Shown here: piece after piece, positions 39,825-47,926 of the stretch
How positions within the stretch are numbered: the stretch's first letter is position 1
Layout of the letters: every line of letters starts with the position of its first letter
Assembly: GCA_964519345.1 (NCBI GenBank)
Contig: CAZFKX010000015.1
Coordinates: 1 to 48,855, forward strand
Direction: 5' to 3'
Length of the DNA stretch: 48,855 nt
DNA from: Persephonella sp964519345
GTDB lineage: Bacteria; Aquificota; Aquificia; Aquificales; Hydrogenothermaceae
Made by a program: the position numbers and the translations under genes
Notes under the pieces: generated by a model
What the model saw: the letters and a program-made list of their open reading frames with translations, nothing else
Database searches by the model: none
What the model was told of the DNA's origin: nothing

Positions 39825-40862
39825 CTATAATATTCCTTTCAGATCAGGATCTGTTTTTGCATACTCTTTTAAGGAAGGATCAAGTTTAAAAGCTTTATTT
39901 AGATAATCGACTGTTTTTTCTTTTTCTCCTTTTGATGCAAACAGACAGGCTTTGTTATATAAGGCTAAAGCCTTTAGTTCTGGATTGATTTTTTCAGCCT
40001 TTTCGTAAGCTTTCAATGCTTCTTCGTATTTACCAAGTTCTTTTAAAGCTATTCCCATATCCATATAGCAGTTTGCACAGTCTGGACTTAGTTTTATAGC
40101 TTTTTTGAAAGTCTTAACAGCTTTATCGTATTCATCAATATCAAGATAGGTGTTGGCTAAATTTTCCCATGCGAGATGATAATCAGGAGCTATCTCAACA
40201 CTCTTTTTATAACATTCTATAGCTTTTTCATATTTTCCAAGGTCGTAATAAACATTTCCAAGATTATTCCATGCTTTGTAAAAGTCAGGTTTTAGCTTTA
40301 TGGCTTTTTTATAGATCTGTATAGCTTTTTCTGGTTTTCCGGAAAGACGATATACTATTCCAAGGTTGTAGTAATAATCAGGTTCTTCTGGATTTAAAAC
40401 AATAGCTTTATTATACTGACCTATCGCTTCCTCGTATCTGCCGAGTTTTCTTAAAGATAGACCTTTGTTATAGAAAGTTATGGAAAGATATGAGTCTATT
40501 TCTAAAGCTTTATCATAAAACTCAATAGATTTTTCATATTTGCCTTTCTTATAGTAAACAAAACCAAGATCATTAAAATATTTTGCTTCAGATTTTAGTT
40601 TTACAGCTTTTTTTAAAAATTTCTCTGCTTTATCTAATATATTTTTCTCTAAATATATATTTCCAAGATAGTAATAAGCTTCAGAATTGTCAGATTTGAG
40701 ATTTATATAATTCTCAAGAAGTTTTTCCGCTTTTTCCAGATTTCCCATATTGTAAAAGATAATCCCCTTATAGAATATATTTTCAGGAAATTCCTGTTTT
40801 TCAGCTAATTCCTTTGCCTCTGAAAATCTGCCTTTTTCTAAAAGTTTAAAAAAATCTTTCAT
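39825..40862 (-). CDS. Tetratricopeptide-repeat protein
   Basis: A 345-aa cytoplasmic protein (no signal peptide) made almost wholly of about nine TPR units, e.g. AWNNLGNVYYDLGKYEKAIE and YYYNLGIVYRLSGKPEKAIQ. Repeats have the canonical W/Y-G-Y-A-x-P spacing. It probably acts as a protein-docking scaffold. No catalytic domain is attached. It is divergent from argG with 60 nt between. Confidence 0.85.
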   Translation of the reverse strand: MKDFFKLLEKGRFSEAKELAEKQEFPENIFYKGIIFYNMGNLEKAEKLLENYINLKSDNSEAYYYLGNIYLEKNILDKAEKFLKKAVKLKSEAKYFNDLGFVYYKKGKYEKSIEFYDKALEIDSYLSITFYNKGLSLRKLGRYEEAIGQYNKAIVLNPEEPDYYYNLGIVYRLSGKPEKAIQIYKKAIKLKPDFYKAWNNLGNVYYDLGKYEKAIECYKKSVEIAPDYHLAWENLANTYLDIDEYDKAVKTFKKAIKLSPDCANCYMDMGIALKELGKYEEALKAYEKAEKINPELKALALYNKACLFASKGEKEKTVDYLNKAFKLDPSLKEYAKTDPDLKGIL

Positions 40863-40880
40863 TTATAAAACCTCTATAAC

Positions 40881-40889
40881 TGATATAAT
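40881..40889 (+). promoter_or_regulatory. Extended -10 promoter of argG
   Basis: TGA-TATAAT: an exact TGN-TATAAT extended -10 element, 33 nt before the argG start. No good -35 is visible, as is usual for extended -10 promoters. It lies in the 60-nt divergent gap. Confidence 0.45.
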
Positions 40890-40922
40890 TATTATCCAGT
40901 ATAAAATTTATGGAGGAGTTCC

Positions 40923-42122
40923 TTGAAAAAAAGAGTTATTTTAGCTTATTCAGGTGGACTTGATACTTCAGTTATAGTTAGATGGCTTACAGATAGAGGC
41001 TTTGAGGTCATTACATATACCGCAGATGTTGGGCAAGGTGAAGAGCTTGATGAAATAGAAGAGAAAGCAAAAGCTTCAGGAGCTGTAGAGGCTATTATTG
41101 ATGATATAAAAGAGGAGTTTGCAAGAGAGTACTGTATGCCTTTAATGAGATCTGGAGCTTTATATGAAAATAGATACACGCTACTTTCAGCATTATCCAG
41201 ACCATTAATATCTAAAAAGCTTGTTGAACTTGCACATAAATATAATGCCCATTATGTTGCCCATGGTTCAACTGGAAAAGGAAATGATCAGGTTAGATTT
41301 GAAACTTCTGTATGGGCTTTAGATCCTGATCTTGAAGTTTTAGCTCCTGTTAGGGACTGGGAGTTTAAATCAAGGGAAGAAGAGATAGAGTACGCATTAA
41401 AACATGGTATTCCAGTTAAGGCAACAAAAGAAAAACCTTACTCTTACGACAGAAATCTGTGGGGGGTAGCAATAGAGGCAGGACCTCTTGAGGATATATG
41501 GATTGAACCTCCTGAAGATGCTTTTGAGATAACTGTAAATCCTAAGGATGCTCCAGATGAACCTGAGTATTTAGAGATAGAGTTTGAAAAAGGAGTACCT
41601 GTTTCTATAAATGGTAAAAGGTATGATTATTTATGGAAACTAATCTGGGATCTAAACGAGATAGCTGGAAAATATGGCGTTGGAAGAATTGATATGGTAG
41701 AAAACAGACTGGTAGGTATTAAATCAAGGGAAGTGTATGAATCTCCGGCAGGACTGATACTTATAAAAGCCTATGATGAGATAGAAAGTCTGGTTTTAGA
41801 CAGGTTTACATATCATTACAAACTAACGCATATATCGCAGCCTTATGCAGACCTTGTTTACAATGGTCTTTGGTTTTCAAAACTGAGAGAAGCTTTAGAT
41901 GCATTTACAGATGAAATCGCACAGCTTGTTAATGGAGTAGTGAGATTTAAGCTTTATAAGGGATCAGCACAGATAGTTGGAAGGAAATCTCCAAATGGTC
42001 TTTACTTTGAAACACTTGCTACTTACAGTCCAGAAGATGAGTTTGATCATAAAGCTGGAGAGATGTTTACTAAAGTGTGGGGATTACCATTAAAAGTTTT
42101 TGCGAAAGCAAACAAAAGATAA
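40923..42122 (+). CDS. argG: Argininosuccinate synthase
   Basis: Joins citrulline and aspartate with ATP in arginine synthesis. 399 aa: PP-loop ILAYSGGLDTSVIVRW, YVAHGSTGKGNDQVRFE, and PYSYDRNLWGVAIEAGPLED. The C-terminal helix for tetramerisation is present (EFDHKAGEMFTKVWGLPLKV). The start is TTG with GGAGGAG upstream. A terminator-like hairpin follows its stop. No other arg genes are adjacent. Confidence 0.97.
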   Translation: MKKRVILAYSGGLDTSVIVRWLTDRGFEVITYTADVGQGEELDEIEEKAKASGAVEAIIDDIKEEFAREYCMPLMRSGALYENRYTLLSALSRPLISKKLVELAHKYNAHYVAHGSTGKGNDQVRFETSVWALDPDLEVLAPVRDWEFKSREEEIEYALKHGIPVKATKEKPYSYDRNLWGVAIEAGPLEDIWIEPPEDAFEITVNPKDAPDEPEYLEIEFEKGVPVSINGKRYDYLWKLIWDLNEIAGKYGVGRIDMVENRLVGIKSREVYESPAGLILIKAYDEIESLVLDRFTYHYKLTHISQPYADLVYNGLWFSKLREALDAFTDEIAQLVNGVVRFKLYKGSAQIVGRKSPNGLYFETLATYSPEDEFDHKAGEMFTKVWGLPLKVFAKANKR

Positions 42123-42123
42123 T

Positions 42124-42143
42124 AAAGGGAAGGTAATCCCTTT
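42124..42143. terminator. Bidirectional terminator between argG and the beta-barrel gene
   Basis: AAAGGGA-AGGTAA-TCCCTTT with T/A-rich flanks on both sides (TTTTATTT on the plus side, TTATTATC on the minus side). It lies between two convergent genes and touches the stop of the beta-barrel gene. Confidence 0.6.
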
Positions 42144-42739
42144 TATTTGAATCTTATAAATATATGTGCTGTTATAAAACTCTGATTGTCAAAAGTGTAA
42201 TCTGTCGAATCGTCATTATAAACTTTATACTTGTACTCTGCTCCCAATCCTAAAATCTTGGTTATAAGAAACTGGAATCCACCAAAAGCCTGAAGTCCTA
42301 AATATGTTTCCTCATCTGAAGTTAAGGAATCTCCTGATTTCAGAGTGTAGTCTATGGCAAACCTGTTCATTGAAACGCCCCCTCCTCCGTATATCATAAA
42401 TGTTCTTGAAAGAAAGATCTTTCCTTTACCATTTATCTCAAAACCTGTGTAGGTGAACTTTTCTTCAGCATAACCATAACCGTACAGATATACGTAACCT
42501 GTTGTTTTATAAGCATAATCAATCTGGAAAGAAGGAGAAAATGCTGAATTTTCAGAAAGGGGAATATCATAATCAATATATACAGATCCTGTTAACGTAA
42601 AATTTATATCTTTACTTTCACCTGTAGCTACGGAAGAATAGCTTAGGGAGGAATACCCCAACTTAAGACCCATTTCAGCACCATATGATGAAAAAGCGAA
42701 GAAAATAATAAATAAAAAAGCAGATAAATATCTTCTCAT
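42143..42739 (-). CDS. Outer-membrane beta-barrel protein
   Basis: A 198-aa exported protein: signal peptide (MRRYLSAFLFIIFFAFSSYG) then about eight amphipathic strands with alternating aromatic residues (AEMGLKLGYSSLSYSS, FTYTGFEINGKGKIFLS, FMIYGGGGVSMNRFAIDYTL), ending SFITAHIFIRFK, close to the C-terminal aromatic signature of barrels. It resembles small OmpA/OmpW-like barrels. GGAGG precedes the ATG. No ligand or partner is apparent. Confidence 0.8.
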   Translation of the reverse strand: MRRYLSAFLFIIFFAFSSYGAEMGLKLGYSSLSYSSVATGESKDINFTLTGSVYIDYDIPLSENSAFSPSFQIDYAYKTTGYVYLYGYGYAEEKFTYTGFEINGKGKIFLSRTFMIYGGGGVSMNRFAIDYTLKSGDSLTSDEETYLGLQAFGGFQFLITKILGLGAEYKYKVYNDDSTDYTFDNQSFITAHIFIRFK

Positions 42740-42780
42740 GGTTAAACCTCCTTACTTATATACCGAAAATTAAACCATAA

Positions 42781-43377
42781 ATGATCTTGAAATTTAAAAT
42801 TTTTGAAAAAGAATTTATTAGTATGAGGAACAAAGAACTTGACTTTTTAAAAAAGCATCTTAATGAAACTCTTAAAGAATTTTCCGAAAAAGAGGAGATA
42901 TCGATCTCGGTTCAGATAATATCTTATATATCAGGCATACTGGCAGAATATTACAGATCAATACCAAGATATCTTATAGATATAAATGAGAAAGATGCAT
43001 TTAGATTGTATAAAGCGAGGGGAGATGTTTCTCTTATACTTGTAGGTTTTTTTAGCGACTGGCTGAACAGGAAAAACAGACCTTTAAAAGAAGAGGATTA
43101 TATAAATGCAGGAAAATTCAATTACTGGAAAGCCTACTACTATCTTGATAAGAGATATGGAGATATAATAAAAGCAGAAAAAGAAAAAGATTATTTTCAT
43201 ATGCTTAATAATTCTTTTCTTTTTATAGACCTATTTAAGGATATTAGCGAGAACTTTGAGATTTATACAGATCTTTTAAAAAGATATAGATTAGAATCGG
43301 AAAACTTAAGTAAATTTTTTGACAGTTTCAACCCTGCAAGAGTCTTAATATTTGAAAAGCTTTTCAAAAATAAGTAA
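42781..43377 (+). CDS. Conserved protein of unknown function, helical
   Basis: A 198-aa soluble, mostly helical protein. The block GDVSLILVGFFSDWLNRKNR followed by EDYINAGKFNYWKAYYYL follows a pattern I associate with uncharacterised proteins of several Gram-negative phyla (G-D-x-x-L-x-x-x-G-F-F-x-x-x-L ... Y-x-x-x-G-x-x-x-Y). No catalytic motif. The first ATG at 42781 has a weak ribosome site; an in-frame ATG at 42823 (MRNKELDFLKKH) is an alternative. Function unknown. Confidence 0.65.
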   Translation: MILKFKIFEKEFISMRNKELDFLKKHLNETLKEFSEKEEISISVQIISYISGILAEYYRSIPRYLIDINEKDAFRLYKARGDVSLILVGFFSDWLNRKNRPLKEEDYINAGKFNYWKAYYYLDKRYGDIIKAEKEKDYFHMLNNSFLFIDLFKDISENFEIYTDLLKRYRLESENLSKFFDSFNPARVLIFEKLFKNK

Positions 43378-43450
43378 TTTCTGCTGAAAAAATAAAAATC
43401 AAACATAAGTTATAATATAAAACCACAAATCTAATGTCAGGAGGATAAAA

Positions 43451-46400
43451 TTGCCGATTGGAGAATATAAACCTTCGGAGATAGAGGATAAATGGTATAA
43501 AGAGTGGTTAAAGTCTGCAATTTTCACGCCTGATAATTCTTCAGATAAGCCGTATTTTTCGGTTGTTATGCCTCCCCCTAACGTTACTGGGAGTTTGCAT
43601 ATAGGCCATGCGCTTAATATGACATTACAGGATATTACTGTAAGATACAAAAGAATGAAAGGATTTAACACATTGTGGCTTCCAGGTTTTGACCATGCTG
43701 GTATAGCAACACAGTGGGTAGTCACAAAACAGTTAGAAAAAGAAGGAATAAATAAATTTGATCTTGGAAGAGAAAAATTTATTGAAAAGGTATGGGAATG
43801 GGTTCCAAAAGCAAGAGATACCATAAAAAGGCAGATAGAAAGTCTTGGTGCTTCATGTGATTGGACAAGACAGAGATTCACACTTGACGAAGGCTTTGCA
43901 AGAGCTGTTAGAGAAGCTTTCTTCAAGCTTTACAAAGAAGGTTATATATTTAAAGCTCCATACATAGTTAACTGGGATCCAAAAGATAGAACTGCCATAT
44001 CAGATCTTGAAGTTGAGTACAAAGAAGAAAAAGGCAGTCTATGGTATATAAGATATCCTATTGTTGATGATGAGGGAAATGATACCGGAGAATATATCGT
44101 GGTTGCAACAACAAGACCAGAAACCATGCTTGGAGATACTGCCGTTGCTGTGAATCCGGAAGATAAGAGATATAAGAAATTTATAGGTAAAAAAGTCAGA
44201 CTCCCCTTAGCTCCTGAGGAAAGGATTACATGGGATGGAGAAAGGAAAATTGCAAATTTAATACCAGTTATACCAGACGAGTATGTAGATCCTGAGTTTG
44301 GAACGGGAGCCGTGAAGATAACACCTGCGCATGATCCTAATGATTTTGAGGTTGGTCGGAGACATAATCTTCCGATGGTAATAGTTATGAACGAATCTGC
44401 CATTATGAATGATAATGCAGGTAAATATAAAGGATTGGACAGATATGAGGCAAGAAGAAGAATTATACAGGATTTAAAAGACAAGGGTCTTTTGGAGAAG
44501 GTTGAAGATATTATTCATAATGTTGGTCACTCACAAAGATCAGGTGCGGTAGTAGAACCATACCTTTCAGTCCAGTGGTTTGTTAATACAAAAAAATTGG
44601 CAAAAGACGCTATAAAGGTAGTTGAGGAAGGAGATATAAGGTACATTCCTGAAAACTGGAAAAAAACATATCTAAACTGGATGTACGAAATAAGAGACTG
44701 GTGTATATCAAGACAGATATGGTGGGGTCACAGAATTCCTGTATGGCAGTGTAAAAATTGTGAACATATGAATGTTTTTAGCGATCAGATGTATGAGACA
44801 GTTCCACAAAAAGTCATATTTAATATTTTTGGAGACACAAGGATACCTCAAGTTTTTTCTATAAAAGAGTTGACAGATTATCTCTACGGGAAAAATTTCA
44901 ATCATCCTGATAAGACCAACTTACAGTTCTACGAAATGATAGTTTTTGGTAAAGAAATACCAGAACTTTCTGACAGACATAAATTAAAAAAATTTCTGGA
45001 TGAACATTATAAAAAAGTTCCAATACTTGATGAGTCTATACTTCTAAGAGAAAGAAAGGACAATATTATAGGTTTTGTTCCCCATGCTATATTTTACATG
45101 CATGAGAATGGATATATTGATAAAACATTTACGGCAAAAGATGTTGTTGAAGCCTACAGGATTCATAAAGAGGAAATAAGATATGTGTTCAATATTGTAC
45201 TGGATGGCATAAAAAAAGAAGATATCCTTTTGGATGAAGAAAAACTCAACAAATGGCTTATAGATCATGCTTACGGCAACTGTAAGCAGGGAAGAATATT
45301 TTTTACCGAAACCAATAATACTTTTAATATTATTGAGGATATCATCAGAGAAAATGAGTATTATATTGAGCTTAGGTGTGAGAAATGTGGAAGTCACAAC
45401 TTGGATCAAGAAGATGATGTTCTTGATACCTGGTTTTCATCTGCCCTCTGGCCTTTTGGAACACTTGGATGGCCAGAAGATCTCAAAGATCTGAAAACAT
45501 TTTATCCAACGTCTCTTCTTGTAACAGGTTTTGACATTATATTTTTCTGGGTTGCCCGTATGATAATGATGGGTATGCATTTTATGAAAGAAAAACCATT
45601 CAGTGATGTTTATATCCATGCTCTTGTTAGGGACGAAAAAGGTGAAAAGATGTCAAAAACTAAAGGTAATGTTATAGATCCTCTTGATATGATTGAGAAG
45701 TATGGAGCAGACTCTCTTAGATTTACACTTGCAGCTCTTGCTGCTCAGGGCAGGGATATAAGACTTTCTGAAAAAAGAATAGAAGGTTATAAGCATTTTG
45801 CAAATAAAATATGGAATGCATCAAAATTTGTACTGACCAATCTTGAAAAATACATGGTAAACAGCAATATAATAAATGAAGTAAAAACGCTTCCCCTATC
45901 TTATGAGGACAAATGGATACTTACGGTTCTTCAAGAAAATATAGAAAAAGCAACAAAAGCTCTTGAAGAATACAGATATAATGACTATGCAAATATACTT
46001 TATGATTTCTTCTGGCATGAGTACTGTGATTGGTATTTGGAGTTTACAAAAGAAAAAATATATAAAGGAACAGATCAGGATAAGAAAACAGCCCTTTCTG
46101 TTCTTGTGTATGTCCTTGACAGAACACTCAGAATGTTGCATCCTGTTATGCCGTTTTTAACTGAAGAAATATGGCAAAAACTTCCTTATAGAGATAGTAA
46201 ATTTCTTCCCATTGCAGAATATCCAGAATATTCCGAAGACCTTTTCTTTCAGAATGAGAAAATGCTTATTGAAGATCTTAAAGAGCTTATAGTTTCTATA
46301 AGAAACGTAAGGGCAGATTTTGGGATTGAACCCTCAAGAAGATTAAATGTTTATATTAAACCTGAAGACTTTGAGTTTGAAAGTCTTGTACATACTTTGG

Positions 46401-46747
46401 AACCCTCTATTAAGCTTCTTGCAAAGATAGGAGAACTAACAGTATCACAAAATATTGAAAGACCGCCCAATACTATTGTTGCGGTTTCTAAAAGGGCTGA
46501 AAGCTATATTGATATATCTGGAACTATAGATGTTGATAAGGAGATAGAAAGACAGAAAAGAATTCTTAAAGATCTTGAAAAATCAATTTCTATATCGGAG
46601 AAAAAACTTTCCAATGAAAACTTTGTTAAAAAAGCGCCATCTCATGTTGTTGAAAAAGAAAAAAAGTTATATGAGGAGTTGAAACAGAAAGCTGAGAAAG
46701 TAAAACAAATTATCGAAAACCTTAGGGAGGTAACAGAAGCATCTTGA
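43451..46747 (+). CDS. valS: Valyl-tRNA synthetase with a large insertion
   Basis: Charges tRNA-Val. 1098 aa, about 200 more than usual. Seen in order: HIGH at 50-53 (PPPNVTGSLHIGHALN), the editing domain (about 195-380, VATTRPETMLGDTAVAVNP), RDWCISRQIWWGHRIPVW at 415-431, the KMSKT loop (733-737), the anticodon domain and the C-terminal coiled-coil arm. The extra segment lies between CKNCEHM (434-440) and RCEKCGSHNLDQEDDVLDTW (642-661), inside the small zinc-like module that is normally continuous there. It is Lys/Glu/Ile-rich, without intein or nuclease motifs. The start is TTG with AGGAGG 6 nt upstream. Confidence 0.95.
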   Translation: MPIGEYKPSEIEDKWYKEWLKSAIFTPDNSSDKPYFSVVMPPPNVTGSLHIGHALNMTLQDITVRYKRMKGFNTLWLPGFDHAGIATQWVVTKQLEKEGINKFDLGREKFIEKVWEWVPKARDTIKRQIESLGASCDWTRQRFTLDEGFARAVREAFFKLYKEGYIFKAPYIVNWDPKDRTAISDLEVEYKEEKGSLWYIRYPIVDDEGNDTGEYIVVATTRPETMLGDTAVAVNPEDKRYKKFIGKKVRLPLAPEERITWDGERKIANLIPVIPDEYVDPEFGTGAVKITPAHDPNDFEVGRRHNLPMVIVMNESAIMNDNAGKYKGLDRYEARRRIIQDLKDKGLLEKVEDIIHNVGHSQRSGAVVEPYLSVQWFVNTKKLAKDAIKVVEEGDIRYIPENWKKTYLNWMYEIRDWCISRQIWWGHRIPVWQCKNCEHMNVFSDQMYETVPQKVIFNIFGDTRIPQVFSIKELTDYLYGKNFNHPDKTNLQFYEMIVFGKEIPELSDRHKLKKFLDEHYKKVPILDESILLRERKDNIIGFVPHAIFYMHENGYIDKTFTAKDVVEAYRIHKEEIRYVFNIVLDGIKKEDILLDEEKLNKWLIDHAYGNCKQGRIFFTETNNTFNIIEDIIRENEYYIELRCEKCGSHNLDQEDDVLDTWFSSALWPFGTLGWPEDLKDLKTFYPTSLLVTGFDIIFFWVARMIMMGMHFMKEKPFSDVYIHALVRDEKGEKMSKTKGNVIDPLDMIEKYGADSLRFTLAALAAQGRDIRLSEKRIEGYKHFANKIWNASKFVLTNLEKYMVNSNIINEVKTLPLSYEDKWILTVLQENIEKATKALEEYRYNDYANILYDFFWHEYCDWYLEFTKEKIYKGTDQDKKTALSVLVYVLDRTLRMLHPVMPFLTEEIWQKLPYRDSKFLPIAEYPEYSEDLFFQNEKMLIEDLKELIVSIRNVRADFGIEPSRRLNVYIKPEDFEFESLVHTLEPSIKLLAKIGELTVSQNIERPPNTIVAVSKRAESYIDISGTIDVDKEIERQKRILKDLEKSISISEKKLSNENFVKKAPSHVVEKEKKLYEELKQKAEKVKQIIENLREVTEAS

Positions 46748-46772
46748 CATAACAGTACTTGGTTGATATATT
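46744..46772 (+). promoter_or_regulatory. Consensus promoter of tRNA-Asn, overlapping the valS stop
   Basis: TTGACA (46744-46749), 17-nt spacer, TATATT (46767-46772), start near 46780. The -35 TTGACA contains the valS stop codon (TCT TGA CA). A perfect -35 with ideal spacing fits strong tRNA transcription. Confidence 0.8.
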
Positions 46773-46786
46773 ATTTATCTCAGTGT

Positions 46787-46862
46787 TCCGGAGTAGCTCA
46801 GCTGGCAGAGCAGGCGGCTGTTAACCGCCGGGTCGGGGGTTCGAATCCCTCCTCCGGAGCCA
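46787..46862 (+). tRNA. tRNA-Asn (anticodon GTT)
   Basis: 76 nt. Acceptor TCCGGAG/CTCCGGA pairs fully, anticodon stem GCGGC/GCCGC with GTT at 46820-46822, T-arm GGGGG-TTCGAAT-CCCTC (one mismatch or G-T pair), discriminator G and encoded CCA. D-arm AGCTCAGCTGGCAGAGC is normal. Confidence 0.95.
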
Positions 46863-46919
46863 TTTAAAAACTTTTCAAAGACTCTTAAAATCTTCTTATA
46901 AACTCCTTCCTCTCTTATT

Positions 46920-46928
46920 TGTTATAAT
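46920..46928 (+). promoter_or_regulatory. Extended -10 promoter of ppa
   Basis: TGT-TATAAT, an exact TGN extended -10, 23 nt before the ppa ATG. No convincing -35 box. Confidence 0.45.
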
Positions 46929-46951
46929 TAAATAAAAAAGAGGTTAAGAAG

Positions 46952-47482
46952 ATGGATGTATCAAAGATACCCGCAGGGAAGAATCCACCTGAAGACATTT
47001 ATGTAGTTGTAGAGATACCACAGGGAAGTGGTATAAAGTATGAGGTTGATAAGGAAAGCGGTGCAGTTTTTGTTGACAGATTTTTATACACAGCTATGTA
47101 CTATCCTTTTAATTATGGATTTATACCAAATACCCTGGCTGAGGATGGAGATCCAACAGATGTTCTTGTTATCTCTTCAGAACCTGTAGCGCCGGGAAGT
47201 GTAATAAGAAGCAGACCTATTGGTATGCTTGAGATGGAAGATGAAGAAGGAATAGATACAAAGATTATAGCTGTTCCTGTATCAAAACTTGATAAAACAT
47301 TTGACAATGTAAAAGAGATTGCGGATCTTCCAGAGGCGACATTAAACAAGATAAAGCATTTTTTTGAACATTATAAAGAGTTAGAACCAGGAAAATGGGT
47401 TAAAGTAAAATCTTTTAAAGATTCAAAAACAGCCATGGAAGATATAAAAAAATCTATAGAAAGACTGAGTAAAAAATCTTGA
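46952..47482 (+). CDS. ppa: Inorganic pyrophosphatase (family I)
   Basis: Hydrolyses pyrophosphate to phosphate, pulling forward biosyntheses such as aminoacylation. 176 aa: DIYVVVEIPQGSGIKYEVD, VFVDRFLYTAMYYPFNYGFI, the signature EDGDPTDVLV with its metal-binding Asp residues, and GKWVKVKSFKDSKTAMEDI at the C-terminus. AGAGG precedes the ATG. Lies between two tRNA genes; its stop codon forms part of the next promoter. Confidence 0.97.
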   Translation: MDVSKIPAGKNPPEDIYVVVEIPQGSGIKYEVDKESGAVFVDRFLYTAMYYPFNYGFIPNTLAEDGDPTDVLVISSEPVAPGSVIRSRPIGMLEMEDEEGIDTKIIAVPVSKLDKTFDNVKEIADLPEATLNKIKHFFEHYKELEPGKWVKVKSFKDSKTAMEDIKKSIERLSKKS

Positions 47483-47507
47483 CAATAGCTGACAGATTTA
47501 TTATATT
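47479..47507 (+). promoter_or_regulatory. Consensus promoter of tRNA-Pro/tRNA-Arg, overlapping the ppa stop
   Basis: TTGACA (47479-47484), 17-nt spacer, TATATT (47502-47507), start near 47515. As at the tRNA-Asn gene, TTGACA contains the TGA stop of the preceding gene (TCT TGA CA). Confidence 0.8.
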
Positions 47508-47522
47508 ATTCATCTGTCTTTT

Positions 47523-47595
47523 CGGAGTGTAGCTCAGGTGGCAGAGCACGTGCCTTGGGAGCACGGGGTCGCAGGTTCAAGTCCTGCCACTCCGA
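47523..47595 (+). tRNA. tRNA-Pro (anticodon TGG)
   Basis: Acceptor CGGAGTG/CACTCCG pairs fully, anticodon stem CGTGC/GCACG with loop CTTGGGA (anticodon TGG), T-arm GCAGG-TTCAAGT-CCTGC, discriminator A. CCA is not encoded, unlike tRNA-Asn, so it must be added enzymatically. Confidence 0.94.
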
Positions 47596-47615
47596 CTTTA
47601 ATAACGAATATGGAT

Positions 47616-47689
<74 letters not shown>

Positions 47690-47926
47690 AATTTTATTTG
47701 ACACTATTGTCCCACCCCTGTTCTGAATCGAAATATCCTTTTACTCTCATATTATGAATCTCTTGCAAGACCGGTGGTAATTGAGTTATAAGGAAATATT
47801 ATCCGGAAGGTGAGAGAGTCATTTTCCATCCGGGTTCTACCAAAAGTACATTTCAATACCCGGAATTCCGGAGCTGCAGATTTTTGGGCTCACAAGAACA
47901 CCGGAAGCACAGCAAAAAGGGAGAGC
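47690..47926. other. Non-coding lead of the foreign segment
   Basis: About 240 bases between the broken tRNA-Arg and the aminopeptidase. Base composition shifts here toward higher G+C (CCGGAAGG, CATCCGGGTTC, CCCGGAATTCCGGAGC). An open frame leads in phase into the aminopeptidase from 47810, but its codons give no recognisable protein, so I take it as leader. CCGGAATTCCGG at about 47859-47871 is part of a small palindrome. Confidence 0.4.

Noticed and set aside
43399..44484. Two long minus-strand frames (about 175 and 180 codons) inside valS
   Set aside because: They are antisense shadows of a strongly coding gene, have no ribosome sites or recognisable motifs, and lie opposite conserved ValRS residues.
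44768..45364. Intein in valS
   Set aside because: No splicing Cys/Ser at the left edge, no His-Asn at the right edge, no endonuclease motif, and the flanking residues do not form a perfect junction.
47523..47595. tRNA-Pro as defective because CCA is not encoded
   Set aside because: All stems pair, and many bacteria mix encoded and added CCA; only the tRNA-Arg has a damaged acceptor stem.
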